Positions 33,938 through 43,787 are shown, counted from the stretch's first letter. The stretch: 64,000 nt of DNA from Alcaligenes ammonioxydans (GCF_019343455.1 NZ_CP049362.1:1426001-1490000), one strand, 5' to 3'. The notes: generated from the sequence alone by a model not told the origin. Translations and numbers: made by a program.

Positions 33938-35398
33938 TCAAGTCCCTGTTTGGGGTTCGGGAAACGGGTAGGAAAAGCTCTGGTCCCGGCCCGCCCGTTT
34001 AGCCTCATACAGGGCTTTGTCGGCTTGGCGAAGCAGGGCATGCAGATCCAGGGTGGAAGGCTCCAGAGTGGCAACCCCCAGGCTGGCGGTCATGGTCAGT
34101 TGCTGCTGATTGTCCAGAGAAAACGGCAGCAAGGCGATGCTTTTGCGGACTCGCTCGGCCACGGTATGCGCTTGAGCGGCCCCGCAGTCTGGCAGCAAAA
34201 TGCCGAACTCCTCACCTCCTAGCCGCCCGCATAAGTCGGTATCGCGCAACGCCAAGGAAATGCGTTGCGTAATGGCGCTCAGGGCCAGATCGCCGACATG
34301 ATGGCCATGCGTGTCGTTAATGGGCTTGAAGTGGTCGATATCCAGAACAATGACGCTGACGGGGATATGTTTCAGGCGGCATTGGGTCAATGCATCCTGG
34401 CTTTGCTGGTAAAAAGCCTGTTTGTTGAGCAGACCTGTCAGGGCATCGCGGTGCGCCAGTCGCTGGAGTTTCTCCACCGCCAGATTGCGTGCCGACATCA
34501 GGCTGGCGCAGGTAATGCAGGCCAGGGCAATAGAAGCGATTCCAATCCGCAAGGACAACAAATCCAGCGATGTGTGTAACTGGCTGGGCAGAAAGTACAC
34601 CGGCGGGTTCAGGGCGAAAAGTGTCCAGAGTACGTAAAACAAGGTCAGTAGCGTGGTGGAAAAGAGCGAATAGCTCAACGCGCACCACAATAAAGGCAGA
34701 ACGGGAAAGGCCATTGAGCCTGGGCCGTCAATCAGCAGGCTCAATAAGCTGGTCAGCAGTAACAATAAAGCGGGTGCCAACTGAGCCAGGCTTGTCAGGT
34801 GAGGTTCATTCCAATATTCCAGAAAACGGCGTAGGGGACGGGAAGGGGCCGTTAGAATGACCGGAAGGATCGCCGCGTAGGAAATCATGCCCGTCAGCAT
34901 CCAGGACAAAATGGCCAGTGACAAAGGCTGGGAGGTATGCAGATACAAGGCAAGGCCGCCTAGCAAGGCCGACACCACGCAAGCCAGACTGCAGTAGGCA
35001 GCCAGGGTCAACATGGCCTGGGGGCGACGCAAAGATAGATCCAGCAAAGGGTTGTGCGTGATGAGCCAATAAGCCAGGCCCAAGCCGCTGGCGTCGGCCA
35101 CGGTCAGTAATAGGGCGATAGGCAAGGGGTTGCCGGCAATCAGTTCGGCACACAGGTAGGCCACTACCACAATGGTCCAGTTAAGAACCTGCCGCCCCCA
35201 ATCCGGGCGTCGAAGAAACAGCCCCAGAAGCACCGCTTCGGCTGGCCAGAAAATGGTCAGAGCGTCGTAATGGCGCAAGCGGGTACCCAGCAGGGTCAAG
35301 ACCAAGACCAGGCTGAATAGAAGAAAACGAGAGAGAAAGGAGTGGCGCCGGGATGGGCGCAAGCAGAACGCCTGCTTTGGGTTCATATCCGTTGCCAT
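33938..35398 (-). CDS. membrane diguanylate cyclase (MASE1-GGDEF)
   Basis: The 486-aa protein has an N-terminal membrane region of eight or more helices (about residues 20-310) resembling MASE1, then a GGDEF domain. The catalytic motif is GGEEF (394-398), and an inhibitory RxxD site, RDTD (385-388), sits five residues upstream, so feedback inhibition by c-di-GMP is expected. It makes c-di-GMP, opposing the HD-GYP regulator at 13792-14805. The fifth codon is an alternative ATG start. Confidence 0.9.
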   Translation of the reverse strand: MATDMNPKQAFCLRPSRRHSFLSRFLLFSLVLVLTLLGTRLRHYDALTIFWPAEAVLLGLFLRRPDWGRQVLNWTIVVVAYLCAELIAGNPLPIALLLTVADASGLGLAYWLITHNPLLDLSLRRPQAMLTLAAYCSLACVVSALLGGLALYLHTSQPLSLAILSWMLTGMISYAAILPVILTAPSRPLRRFLEYWNEPHLTSLAQLAPALLLLLTSLLSLLIDGPGSMAFPVLPLLWCALSYSLFSTTLLTLFYVLWTLFALNPPVYFLPSQLHTSLDLLSLRIGIASIALACITCASLMSARNLAVEKLQRLAHRDALTGLLNKQAFYQQSQDALTQCRLKHIPVSVIVLDIDHFKPINDTHGHHVGDLALSAITQRISLALRDTDLCGRLGGEEFGILLPDCGAAQAHTVAERVRKSIALLPFSLDNQQQLTMTASLGVATLEPSTLDLHALLRQADKALYEAKRAGRDQSFSYPFPEPQTGT

Positions 35399-35517
35399 AG
35401 GAGCGCCTGCTCGTCGTGGACGCTTTACAGCGTCGGATAAGTTTCAAGCCGCTACTATTTTAGGATGAAAGCGGAAATGTTTATTTCAAATTGTAATTAT
35501 ATGTTCTTAAATGAAAT

Positions 35518-35548
35518 TAATGCGGGGTATTCCGCTTACCCCGCATTA
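35518..35548 (-). terminator. strong hairpin after the 88-aa unknown gene
   Basis: TAATGCGGGGTA (35518-35529) and TACCCCGCATTA (35537-35548) form a perfect 12-bp stem with a 7-nt loop. On the minus strand a T-rich stretch follows. It begins 17 bp past the stop of the leftward gene. Confidence 0.7.
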
Positions 35549-35564
35549 TCTGGCACACATCGCT

Positions 35565-35831
35565 TTAGTTCAAGGCGGGCATAGGATGACGAGGCGCCAC
35601 GTGATGCACGTCCTGCAAACGGAAGCGGAACCGCACATTCGCATCCTGACTGTGAGCATCGGCCGTGTAGGTCGTGCAGCCATGTACGGGTGAACTGAAG
35701 ATCACCGTGCCGGCCATGCGCGGGCCGTTTTTGGGTTGTAGATAAACCGTATCGCCAATGCGAATATCGGTTTTGTTCAGGGCAATATGCTCAGGACGCG
35801 AGATCAAGCCAGTTGGATAGATATTTTTCAT
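35565..35831 (-). CDS. hypothetical protein, 88 aa
   Basis: The ATG at 35831 is preceded by AAGGA. The product begins MKNIYPTGLISRPEHIALNKTDIRIGDTVYLQPKNGPRMAGTVIFSS and ends with basic, His-rich residues. RIGDTVYLQPKNGPRMAGTVIFSS reads like a small beta-barrel (SH3/KOW-type) strand pattern. No catalytic motif or signal is seen. Its isolation between an AT-rich stretch and a strong terminator suggests an independently regulated small gene. I do not recognise the family. Confidence 0.6.
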   Translation of the reverse strand: MKNIYPTGLISRPEHIALNKTDIRIGDTVYLQPKNGPRMAGTVIFSSPVHGCTTYTADAHSQDANVRFRFRLQDVHHVAPRHPMPALN

Positions 35832-36384
35832 GTTTTTTTCCTTATCGTGTGGCGTCATTACATCGTTTTTTTATTGAGATTTGATGACACCATGATGGAC
35901 CGGACTCCACACGGAGACCAGGCCATTACTATTTCAATGTAGATCTTTGCTGACTGGACGACAAATGCACCAGACAAACAAGCTCTGTTGTGGCATGGAC
36001 AGCGCCTTATTCGTTTGCCAAGCAAATGGACGCAGCGAGACCGCTACGATGCAAAAAATAAGTCTGGATGTGGCTGTCGTCGCCGTAGTGAATGAATACC
36101 CGCATGTTTGGGGGACATGCCAAAAGGTCAGCAGGACCTAAGTAGATGGGTACATTCCAAAAAAATTTGACCGCATATTTTTAATCTAATGGATGTGTTG
36201 CTGCGATCTGTCGTCTATTAAGACATGATTCGATGGCTTTGTCAAGATATAAAGCGGCAAAGTTATCGGAGGGCGATGTTTCTGACCCACGTCGTGGGGA
36301 GTGCTTGTCTTGGTATTTGGGGCTGCCTGTTCTGGCTGATCTAGAATGGATTCCTTGTCTTTTTGCCTTTTGTTGTCGCGACTC
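35832..36384. other. non-coding stretch of about 550 bp
   Basis: No supported gene is found. Two short perfect inverted repeats occur (AGGTC and GACCT around 36126-36140, CCCAC and GTGGG near 36285-36297). The 64-residue frame at 35947-36141 lacks a ribosome site. The region must carry the promoters of the divergent 88-aa gene and the MOSC gene. Confidence 0.5.
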
Positions 36385-37254
36385 ATGATTACCATTACCG
36401 GTTTGTTTACTCATCCCATCAAGTCCTGCGCAGCCCAGGCGCACCCGCAGGGGGTGCTGGCGAGTGTGGCAGGCCTGGCTTACGACCGAGAGTGGGTGGT
36501 GGTCGATCAGCAAGGCGTATTCATGACCCAGCGCCGCTGGCCCCGAATGGCTTTGATTCGCCCTGTTGTGCAGGATGGGCGAATCACCGTCCAGGCGCCC
36601 GGTATGGAAACCTTGTCCTGGTCTCTGGACGCGCCGGTCGGCGAGAACGTCGCCGTGTCGGTGCGTATCTGGAGCTCGGACACCTTGGGCCGGGATGAGG
36701 GCGACTTGGTCGCACACTGGTTCAGTGATTTTTTGCAAACCCCGTGTCGGGTGCTGCGCAGGCATAGCCGGGCCCGTCGTCATGTCTTGACCGAACGTGT
36801 GCGTCCCTGGGAAGAAAAGTCACAGGGCTGGCGTTCAATCGGCGATCAGCAACAGGGTTTTGGCTTTGCGGATGCACTGCCTTTCTTGTTTATCAATGAA
36901 GCGTCCGTGGAAGAATTGAATCGTCTGGTGCAGCAGTCCGGTGAGCAGGCCGTGCCCGTCGATCGTTTCCGTGCCAATGTGGTTTTCAAGGGTCTGCCTG
37001 CCTACGAGGAAGATTATGTCCTTGGCCTGAGCAGCGAAGGATTAAGTTTTGCCTTCGTTCGCCAATGTACTCGTTGCCCTATGCCTAACGTGAATCAGCT
37101 CACCGCCGAGATCGGCACGCAGCCAGGCCTGGCCTTGGCGCAAAGTCGCCAGTTTGCACAAGGTACCTTGTTCGGCATGCAGGCCATGCTGGTCGAGTCA
37201 CCCGCTCAGAGGCTAACGATTGGTCAGACCCTGGATGTGGAATACAGTTTTTAG
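36385..37254 (+). CDS. MOSC domain protein with N-terminal beta-barrel
   Basis: From the ATG at 36385 (MITITGLFTHPIKSC) the protein has 289 aa. The N-terminal MOSC_N barrel (LAYDREWVVVDQQGVFMTQRRWPRMALI) and the C-terminal MOSC domain (VDRFRANVVFKGLPAYEED, then FVRQCTRCPMPNVNQLTAEIG with the conserved sulfur-carrying Cys) match YcbX/mARC-type molybdenum cofactor proteins, which reduce N-hydroxylated compounds with a partner reductase. The common C-terminal 2Fe-2S ferredoxin domain of YcbX is absent. A hydrophobic frame to 36346 is not needed. Confidence 0.85.
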   Translation: MITITGLFTHPIKSCAAQAHPQGVLASVAGLAYDREWVVVDQQGVFMTQRRWPRMALIRPVVQDGRITVQAPGMETLSWSLDAPVGENVAVSVRIWSSDTLGRDEGDLVAHWFSDFLQTPCRVLRRHSRARRHVLTERVRPWEEKSQGWRSIGDQQQGFGFADALPFLFINEASVEELNRLVQQSGEQAVPVDRFRANVVFKGLPAYEEDYVLGLSSEGLSFAFVRQCTRCPMPNVNQLTAEIGTQPGLALAQSRQFAQGTLFGMQAMLVESPAQRLTIGQTLDVEYSF

Positions 37255-37296
37255 GGCGCTGGCGGGCTTGAGTGCCTGAGGGGCGGGCAAGAGGCT

Positions 37297-37758
37297 TCAG
37301 GCATAGTCCAGGGGCAGGCGTGTCGTGAACTTGATTTGCTCCATGGCAAAGCTGGAGCTGACATCGGTCAGCTCAATTTCCGAGATCAGGCGCTGGTAAA
37401 CACGATCAAAACTCTTGATGTCCGGTACAACGACGCGTAGTAAATAATCGGTATCGCCGCTCATGCGATAGAACTCCACGATCTGAGGAATGGCCTCGAC
37501 CACGGCGGAAAACTGGCTGTACCACTGCTTGTTGTGCTGATTCGTTTTGATGGCCACAAATACCGTGACACCCACATTCAGCTTTTCCGGGCTGAGCAGC
37601 GCCACTCGCTTTTCGATATAGCCATCTTGCTCCAACCGTTGTATGCGACGCCAGCATGGGGTGCTGGACAAACCGACACGATCGGCAATGTCCTGGATGG
37701 GCGAAGTGGCGTCGTTTTGCAGTATTTCCAGGATGTGCTTGTCGAACTTATCCAGCAT
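37297..37758 (-). CDS. Lrp/AsnC family regulator, DecR (YbaO)-like
   Basis: The 153-aa protein has an N-terminal winged helix (LDKFDKHILEILQNDATSPIQDIADRVGLSSTPCWRRIQRLEQDGYI) and a RAM ligand domain ending SSFAMEQIKFTTRLPLDYA. Its pattern, including VALLSPEKLNVGVTVFVAIKT and EFYRMSGDTDYLLRVVV, closely follows E. coli DecR, which senses cysteine and activates its detoxification. It is divergent from a cystathionine beta-lyase-type gene, its likely target. The start is the ATG at 37758; the 38 codons upstream of it are not supported. Confidence 0.88.
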   Translation of the reverse strand: MLDKFDKHILEILQNDATSPIQDIADRVGLSSTPCWRRIQRLEQDGYIEKRVALLSPEKLNVGVTVFVAIKTNQHNKQWYSQFSAVVEAIPQIVEFYRMSGDTDYLLRVVVPDIKSFDRVYQRLISEIELTDVSSSFAMEQIKFTTRLPLDYA

Positions 37759-37830
37759 AAGAAAAAATTCCCAATAAAAAGGATGGATGAGGATTTTTAT
37801 TCTATTTATTCTCCCTATCCTAGGGTGAAA

Positions 37831-37845
37831 AGGCAATAATTGCCT
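37831..37845. promoter_or_regulatory. 15-bp palindrome in the divergent decR-like / beta-lyase promoter region
   Basis: AGGCAAT-A-ATTGCCT at 37831-37845 is a perfect inverted repeat of the size bound by Lrp-family dimers. It lies between the two divergent starts (73 bp from one, 60 bp from the other). It is the probable operator of the adjacent DecR-like protein. Confidence 0.55.
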
Positions 37846-37904
37846 GCCTGCTCTTGCGTAGACTGTTTCCATTCATCTCTTGTGAACAGGACCAGGAAAA
37901 CAGC

Positions 37905-39128
37905 ATGCAGGATTGCGATTATCAAAATACCCGTTTGACGCATATGGGTCGGGACAGCCGTGTGTCAGGCGGCTTTGTCAATGTACCCATTTGCCGGGGG
38001 TCGACCATTTTGGCCGACAATCTGGAGCAATGGACACAGCGCAAAGAGCCTGAAAACCCGTACGCCTCTTATGGTCGTTTCACCAACCCCACCTTGCAGA
38101 CCCTGACACAGGCCGTGGCCGAGCTGGAAGGGGGATTTCAGGCCAGCGTGTTTCCTTCCGGTCTGGCTGCTTGTACCCACACCTTGCTGGGCATGCTGGA
38201 AGTGGGTGACCATTTGCTCTTGCCTGATTCGATTTATGGTCCGATGCGCACGTTTGCGCAGCAGGTGCTGGCTGGCCGGATGCGTATTCAGGTTCAGTTT
38301 TACGAGCCCTGCATCGGAGAGGGGATCGCCAGTCTGATTCGTCCCAACACCAAGGTCGTGTATGTGGAGTCCCCGGGTTCTGCCACTTTTGAAATCCAGG
38401 ATATCCCCGCTATCGCGCGTTGCGCGCATGCAGCCGGGGCCTATGTATTGCTGGACAACACGTGGGCCACACCGTTGTTTTTCCAAGCTTTTGAGCACGG
38501 TGTGGATGTGTCCATACAGGCCGCCACCAAGTATTTGACCGGGCATTCGGATGCCTTGCTGGGGGTTGCGACTGCCAATGAGCGGGCTTGGCCTTTGCTG
38601 CGCCGTGCGGCACATGATTTTGGCCAGACAGCGGGGCCGGATGATGCCTTTTTGGCGTTGCGAGGCTTGCGCACCTTAGGCGTGCGCCTGCGTCAGCATC
38701 AGGCCAGCGCCTTGCAGATTGCGCGTTTTCTTGAACATCATCCGCAGGTGCGTCAGGTATTGCATCCCGCACTGGAATCGCACCCCGGGCATGCTATCTG
38801 GAAGCGGGACTTCACCGGCGCAACTGGCCTGTTCGGCGTGGTGCTCGAGCCCTTGAGCCACGAGCAGCTCTCACGCTTTTTTAAAGCCTTGCAACTGTTC
38901 GGTATTGGCCTGTCCTGGGGCGGCTTTGAAAGTCTGGCTTTGCCCATCGATATGCCCAAACGCAACGGGCGTGCCTTGTTTGGCGAAGGACAACTGCTGC
39001 GTTTGCATGTCGGGCTGGAGGAGCCCGGGCACTTACAGCAGGATCTGGCGCAGGCACTGGACGCGGCCTATGCGGTGGAAACGTCCGAAAACTCCGTAGG
39101 CTTGCGCTTAGTTGCCCAGCAGGCTTAA
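37905..39128 (+). CDS. Cys/Met metabolism PLP enzyme, cystathionine beta-lyase type
   Basis: The 407-aa protein has the Cys/Met metabolism PLP fold. YASYGRFTNPTLQTLTQAVAELEGGFQASVFPSGLAA covers the N-terminal active-site loop, VYVESPGSATFEIQDI and VLLDNTWATPLFF the cofactor Asp region, and SIQAATKYLTGHSDALLG holds the Schiff-base Lys. It most likely cleaves cystathionine or cysteine to pyruvate, ammonia and a thiol or sulfide. The DecR-like regulator next door suggests cysteine detoxification. The start at 37905 follows CAGGA. Its last 21 bp overlap a convergent gene. Confidence 0.87.
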   Translation: MQDCDYQNTRLTHMGRDSRVSGGFVNVPICRGSTILADNLEQWTQRKEPENPYASYGRFTNPTLQTLTQAVAELEGGFQASVFPSGLAACTHTLLGMLEVGDHLLLPDSIYGPMRTFAQQVLAGRMRIQVQFYEPCIGEGIASLIRPNTKVVYVESPGSATFEIQDIPAIARCAHAAGAYVLLDNTWATPLFFQAFEHGVDVSIQAATKYLTGHSDALLGVATANERAWPLLRRAAHDFGQTAGPDDAFLALRGLRTLGVRLRQHQASALQIARFLEHHPQVRQVLHPALESHPGHAIWKRDFTGATGLFGVVLEPLSHEQLSRFFKALQLFGIGLSWGGFESLALPIDMPKRNGRALFGEGQLLRLHVGLEEPGHLQQDLAQALDAAYAVETSENSVGLRLVAQQA

Positions 39129-39581
39129 TTGCTGGTTTTCTTGCCGGGCGATCAGGCGGCGTGTCTGCTCCTCGCTGATATCCAGGCTGGGGTCATCCAA
39201 GGATGGCTGCGCCGGGCTGGAGATGCGTTCTGCAATCCGGTTCCAGCGCAAACCCAGTTTGCTGGGCTTGGCAGGACGGCGACGACTGCGAGGAGCGGTT
39301 TCGTGTTGGTCCGGTGAGTATTGGGTGAGATCAAACTGGCCGGTCACAATCCCCACTTGCTTGAGCAAGACCATGGCTTGCAGGGGGCTTTTGAAGCTGC
39401 GTGGATCTTTACTGCGGGCGGTGACCAGCACCGCCTGTCCGGCACGCGTGGCTACCTGTACAAAAAAATGATTGCCTTGTCCTTTGATGGACACACCCAA
39501 AATTCCCCCTGCCTGCGTGGCGGCACGCAGTTGCTGAAGGGTAAAGGTGACGATTGCGCCTTGACAGGGCAAAGAGGACAT
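39108..39581 (-). CDS. conserved hypothetical protein, 157 aa
   Basis: The protein starts MSSLPCQGAIVTFTLQQLRAATQAGGILGVSIKGQGNHFFVQVATRAGQAVLVTARSKDPRSFKSPLQAMVLLKQVGIVTGQFDLTQY, a compact alpha/beta domain of about 95 residues, then a basic linker (RSRRRPAKPSKLGLR) and an acidic, Gln-rich tail. Similar proteins occur in Bordetella-like genomes, to my recollection, without assigned function. It converges on and overlaps the beta-lyase gene by 21 bp, which may allow transcriptional interference. Confidence 0.6.
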   Translation of the reverse strand: MSSLPCQGAIVTFTLQQLRAATQAGGILGVSIKGQGNHFFVQVATRAGQAVLVTARSKDPRSFKSPLQAMVLLKQVGIVTGQFDLTQYSPDQHETAPRSRRRPAKPSKLGLRWNRIAERISSPAQPSLDDPSLDISEEQTRRLIARQENQQLSLLGN

Positions 39582-39596
39582 AAATTAGCGCTCAAT

Positions 39597-39620
39597 AAAA
39601 AAAGCCCGCCGTGGCGGGCT
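39597..39620 (-). terminator. terminator on the minus strand after the NUDIX gene cluster
   Basis: AGCCCGCC (39613-39620 read leftward) and GGCGGGCT (39603-39610) form an 8-bp stem with a 2-nt spacer, followed by T7. It ends transcripts from the 39737-41178 leftward genes before the 157-aa gene. Confidence 0.8.
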
Positions 39621-39736
39621 GGCCGGGCAAATAGCTGCGTCCCCCAAGAGGAGACTCAAGGGCGACATTATGCCAAAAAATAGTCGGCTCGTGGTTTGTG
39701 CCGCGCAAGAGAGCTCGCCTCAGACCCAGTCACCTC

Positions 39737-40150
39737 TCAGGCGCTTGCCGGAGCGCACAGGCGCGGCAAAATGTGATTGGCCAGCAAGGGGGCGAGGGTC
39801 AGAGAACGGATTTCTTGAGGGCTGACCCAGCGGGCTTCCTCCAGTTCGGCTGCCGCCTGGATGTCGCGCTCTACTGATAGCGTAAACACATGGGCATGAA
39901 CCATATGGCCGGGCTCGTTGGCGGCGGGACTTTCAAAGTACGCCTCATAGCGGGCCTGCGCGGTTTCCTGTGCTGTCAGCCCAAGCTCTTCCTCCAGTTC
40001 ACGCTGCAAGGCTTGTAAAGGCGTCTCACCAGCCTCCAGCTTGCCACCCGCCTGCATGTAATAGGCGCTGCCACGTTTGCGGACCAGCAGGATTTGTCCG
40101 GCAGGATTGGTGATATAGGCCGCGGCCAGCAAGATGACAGGAGGAGACAT
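39737..40150 (-). CDS. NUDIX hydrolase
   Basis: From the ATG at 40150 the protein has 137 aa. The Nudix box GGKLEAGETPLQALQRELEEELGL is complete, with all metal-binding Glu present. It begins with an ILLAAAYITNPAGQILLVRKRGSAYYMQAGGKL strand. Such enzymes cleave nucleoside diphosphates linked to another moiety; closest relatives are small MutT-like house-cleaners. It lies 44 bp downstream of a DUF454 gene. Frame extension to 40189 is unnecessary. Confidence 0.9.
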   Translation of the reverse strand: MSPPVILLAAAYITNPAGQILLVRKRGSAYYMQAGGKLEAGETPLQALQRELEEELGLTAQETAQARYEAYFESPAANEPGHMVHAHVFTLSVERDIQAAAELEEARWVSPQEIRSLTLAPLLANHILPRLCAPASA

Positions 40151-40194
40151 GGAATCTTCAAGCAAAAAAGGAAGCCAGGATCGGTTCAAGCAGG

Positions 40195-40584
40195 CTATTT
40201 TTGCACAGGGCCTGAAGACGTGTCATCCAGGGTTTTGCTGCGGAGCAGATAACGGGTGGCAAAAATGCCGGGAATCAGCAAACCCAGACGGTACCAGCCC
40301 AAGTGGCTGGTCAACCACGCGGACACTGCCAGCGACAGCCACAAGATGATCAATGCTCGACGCTTGGCCTGGCGTGTCAGCCCCTGGCCGTTCTCCCAGT
40401 TGCGCAGGTAAGGGCCAAGATGGCGCTGATTCAGCAGCCATTGGTGAAAACGTGGGGAGCTACGCGAAAAGCACCAGGCGGCCAGCAGGACAAATGGCGT
40501 GGTGGGCAGCAAAGGCAAAATAGCGCCGGCAATGGCCAGCGCCACACAAATCCACCCGGCGCACAACAGGGCGTAGCGCATCAT
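40195..40584 (-). CDS. YbaN/DUF454 family inner membrane protein
   Basis: The 129-aa protein shows the DUF454 signature: GAILPLLPTTPFVLLAAWCFSRSSPRFHQWLLNQRHLGPYLRNWENGQGLTRQAKRRA, between three membrane helices. The family (E. coli YbaN) has unknown function. It lies 3 bp after the peroxidase-related gene and ahead of NUDIX on the same strand, forming a small operon. Confidence 0.88.
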   Translation of the reverse strand: MMRYALLCAGWICVALAIAGAILPLLPTTPFVLLAAWCFSRSSPRFHQWLLNQRHLGPYLRNWENGQGLTRQAKRRALIILWLSLAVSAWLTSHLGWYRLGLLIPGIFATRYLLRSKTLDDTSSGPVQK

Positions 40585-40587
40585 TGT

Positions 40588-41178
40588 TTAGCGTGGGACA
40601 CGGCCCAGCATATAAAACTCGTCATTGCAGCGCATGGACATGAAATTGGCCATGCGATTGCTCAAACCGAAAAAAGCACTGATGCCGGCAATGTCCCAGG
40701 CGTCTTCGTCGCTAAACCCGTGCTCGTGCAGCGCCTGGAAGTCGGCCTCGTCAATATCCTGGGCGTTTTGCGAGACTTTCAGAGCGAAAGCCAGCATTGC
40801 TTTTTGGCGAGCGCTAATGTCGGCCTTGCGCCAGTTGACGGCAACCTGGTCTGCCACCAGCGGGTTTTTGGCGCGGATACGTAAAATCGCGCCGTGGGCG
40901 ATCACACAGTAATGGCATTGATTGGCCGCCGAGGTGGCCACCACAATCATTTCCCGATCAGCCTGGCTCAGGCCGCTGGGTTTTTCCATCAAGGCGTCAT
41001 GATAGGCAAAAAAGGCACGGAACTCGTCAGGCCGATGAGCCAGGGCCAGAAACACATTGGGTATGAAGCCGGATTTTTCCTGCACTGCTTCAATACGGCT
41101 GCGAATATCGTCGGGCATTTCGGCCAGGGCAGGGACGGGGTAGCGGCTGATGGCAGCGTGAGCGGGTGTCTCGGGCAT
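40588..41178 (-). CDS. peroxidase-related protein (AhpD/CMD superfamily)
   Basis: The 196-aa protein has the AhpD-like active-site motif ATSAANQCHYCVIAHGAILR, a CxxC with downstream His, inside an all-helical fold. RDEFRAFFAYHDALMEKP and DEDAWDIAGISAFFGLSNRMANFMSMRCNDEFYMLGRVPR fit the uncharacterised peroxidase-related family. It probably reduces hydroperoxides with cytoplasmic thiols. It is the first gene of the leftward trio with DUF454 and NUDIX. Confidence 0.85.
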   Translation of the reverse strand: MPETPAHAAISRYPVPALAEMPDDIRSRIEAVQEKSGFIPNVFLALAHRPDEFRAFFAYHDALMEKPSGLSQADREMIVVATSAANQCHYCVIAHGAILRIRAKNPLVADQVAVNWRKADISARQKAMLAFALKVSQNAQDIDEADFQALHEHGFSDEDAWDIAGISAFFGLSNRMANFMSMRCNDEFYMLGRVPR

Positions 41179-41265
41179 GGCAGGTCTCCAAGTAAAAAAG
41201 CGTGTTCTAGTTCATCGGGTAATTAAATCCAGCTACGCAAAGGTGTCCAGGGTCGGTCAAGGCGA

Positions 41266-41313
41266 TATAATGACATATTGATCCGGCCGCGGGCAGGGCT
41301 CTTGTCGAGAGCC
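41266..41313 (+). promoter_or_regulatory. argG promoter element and leader hairpin
   Basis: A perfect -10, TATAAT, lies at 41266-41271, with no good -35 (GTGTCC-like at 17 bp). In the leader, GGCTCT (41297-41302) and AGAGCC (41308-41313) form a small hairpin ahead of the argG start. Regulation by an arginine repressor is not evident from the sequence. Confidence 0.45.
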
Positions 41314-41316
41314 TGA

Positions 41317-42690
<1,374 letters not shown>

Positions 42691-42752
42691 GACCTGCCTT
42701 GCAGATCGGGGTGTCTCTGAACGGAGCGCCCTGGTTTGAGGCAGCGCCAACA

Positions 42753-42797
42753 AAATACCCCAATCCCTGTTGGATCAGGCATTGGGGTATTTTTGTG
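42753..42797 (+). terminator. argG terminator
   Basis: AAATACCCCAAT (42753-42764) and ATTGGGGTATTT (42781-42792) form a 12-bp stem with a 16-nt loop, then T5. Confidence 0.82.
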
Positions 42798-42890
42798 CAT
42801 GCGGCGAGTCCCGGTGTGTCTGGTAACGATCCTGTTTAAGCGTTTCAGCGTTTGCTGATCGCGCCGGGCCAATGGGTTGCATCTATCTAT

Positions 42891-42908
42891 CCTCAACCGG
42901 GGTTGAGG
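42891..42908. terminator. short hairpin after the metallophosphoesterase gene
   Basis: CCTCAACC (42891-42898) pairs with GGTTGAGG (42901-42908). There is no T tract on the minus strand, so termination strength is doubtful. Confidence 0.4.
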
Positions 42909-42953
42909 GGGGCAGCAAGGCCGCGCTACCCAGAGAAAGTGCTGCGCAGCGAA

Positions 42954-43787
42954 TCAGTCGATGAGTTTGCCACTGGGTTCATGGAAGGCGAAGGGGCCGT
43001 CGAACTGGCCCACCGTAGCGGTGTGAGTGACAATCTGCCCGTGGCTATCGAGGGCGTGGACAGCATAGCCCGACGGCTCCAGCGTCCAGGCAGAGGCGGC
43101 ATCATCAGCCAGGTCCAGACACACCTGGTGCGCGACTGAAGGGGCCGTGCTGGCTATTGTTCCACCAAAACGGATCTGGATACTACGATGCAAATGCCCG
43201 CTGATGACCCGTTCGACCTGCGTGTGCTGACGAACAATCGCTTCCAGTTGCGCTGCGCCCTGCAGCAGGCCAATCCTGTCCATATGGCCGATCAGGGTGT
43301 TGAACGGCGGGTGGTGCAGGGCAATGACAGTGGGACGTGTAGCGTGCTTTGCCAGTTCAGCAGCCAGCCAATCCAGTTGCGCCTGATCCAGGCTGCCTGC
43401 GCTGGCTCCCGCGACGGCACTGTCCAGCGCCAGCAGTCTGAGCCCGCCGATATCGACGCCGTAGCAAACCGGCCCGGTTTTGCCCAAATACGTATGGTCG
43501 GGGAAGCTTTCCCGTAGTTGCTGCCGGTCATCATGATTGCCAGGCAGCAGGTAGACGGGAATCGAGTCCAGCGGCGCGAGCAATCTGCGCAGTTGCGCAT
43601 ATTCCCGGGCTCGCCCAAAGTCAGTCAGATCGCCTGTCAGCACGATGGCATCCGGTCTTTGAGGCAGCGCCAGAGCATGGTCGATGGCAGCCTGCAAATA
43701 GGGGGCGGTATTGAGTCGTCCGTAGGCCAGTCGGCCTTCTTCCCGTATATGCGGGTCGGTCATTTGAATCAGTAGGGTGTTGAGCAT
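42954..43787 (-). CDS. calcineurin-like metallophosphoesterase
   Basis: From the ATG at 43787 the product has 277 aa. The metal motifs are all present: MTDPHI (motif I), LTGDLTDFGR, LLPGNHDDR, LHHPPFN and VISGHLHRSI. This is the CpdA/GpdQ branch (3',5'-cAMP or glycerophosphodiester phosphodiesterase). It sits 89 bp behind an ABC importer, in the same LacI-controlled unit, suggesting hydrolysis of an imported phosphodiester or phosphonate-related compound rather than cAMP. That assignment is inferred from context. Confidence 0.88.
   Translation of the reverse strand: MLNTLLIQMTDPHIREEGRLAYGRLNTAPYLQAAIDHALALPQRPDAIVLTGDLTDFGRAREYAQLRRLLAPLDSIPVYLLPGNHDDRQQLRESFPDHTYLGKTGPVCYGVDIGGLRLLALDSAVAGASAGSLDQAQLDWLAAELAKHATRPTVIALHHPPFNTLIGHMDRIGLLQGAAQLEAIVRQHTQVERVISGHLHRSIQIRFGGTIASTAPSVAHQVCLDLADDAASAWTLEPSGYAVHALDSHGQIVTHTATVGQFDGPFAFHEPSGKLID

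Noticed and set aside
35947..36141. 64-codon + strand frame in the 550-bp gap
   Set aside because: No ribosome site and no coherent protein character.
36181..36783. 200-codon minus-strand frame across the MOSC gene start
   Set aside because: It overlaps the MOSC coding sequence, has no ribosome site and has no family features.
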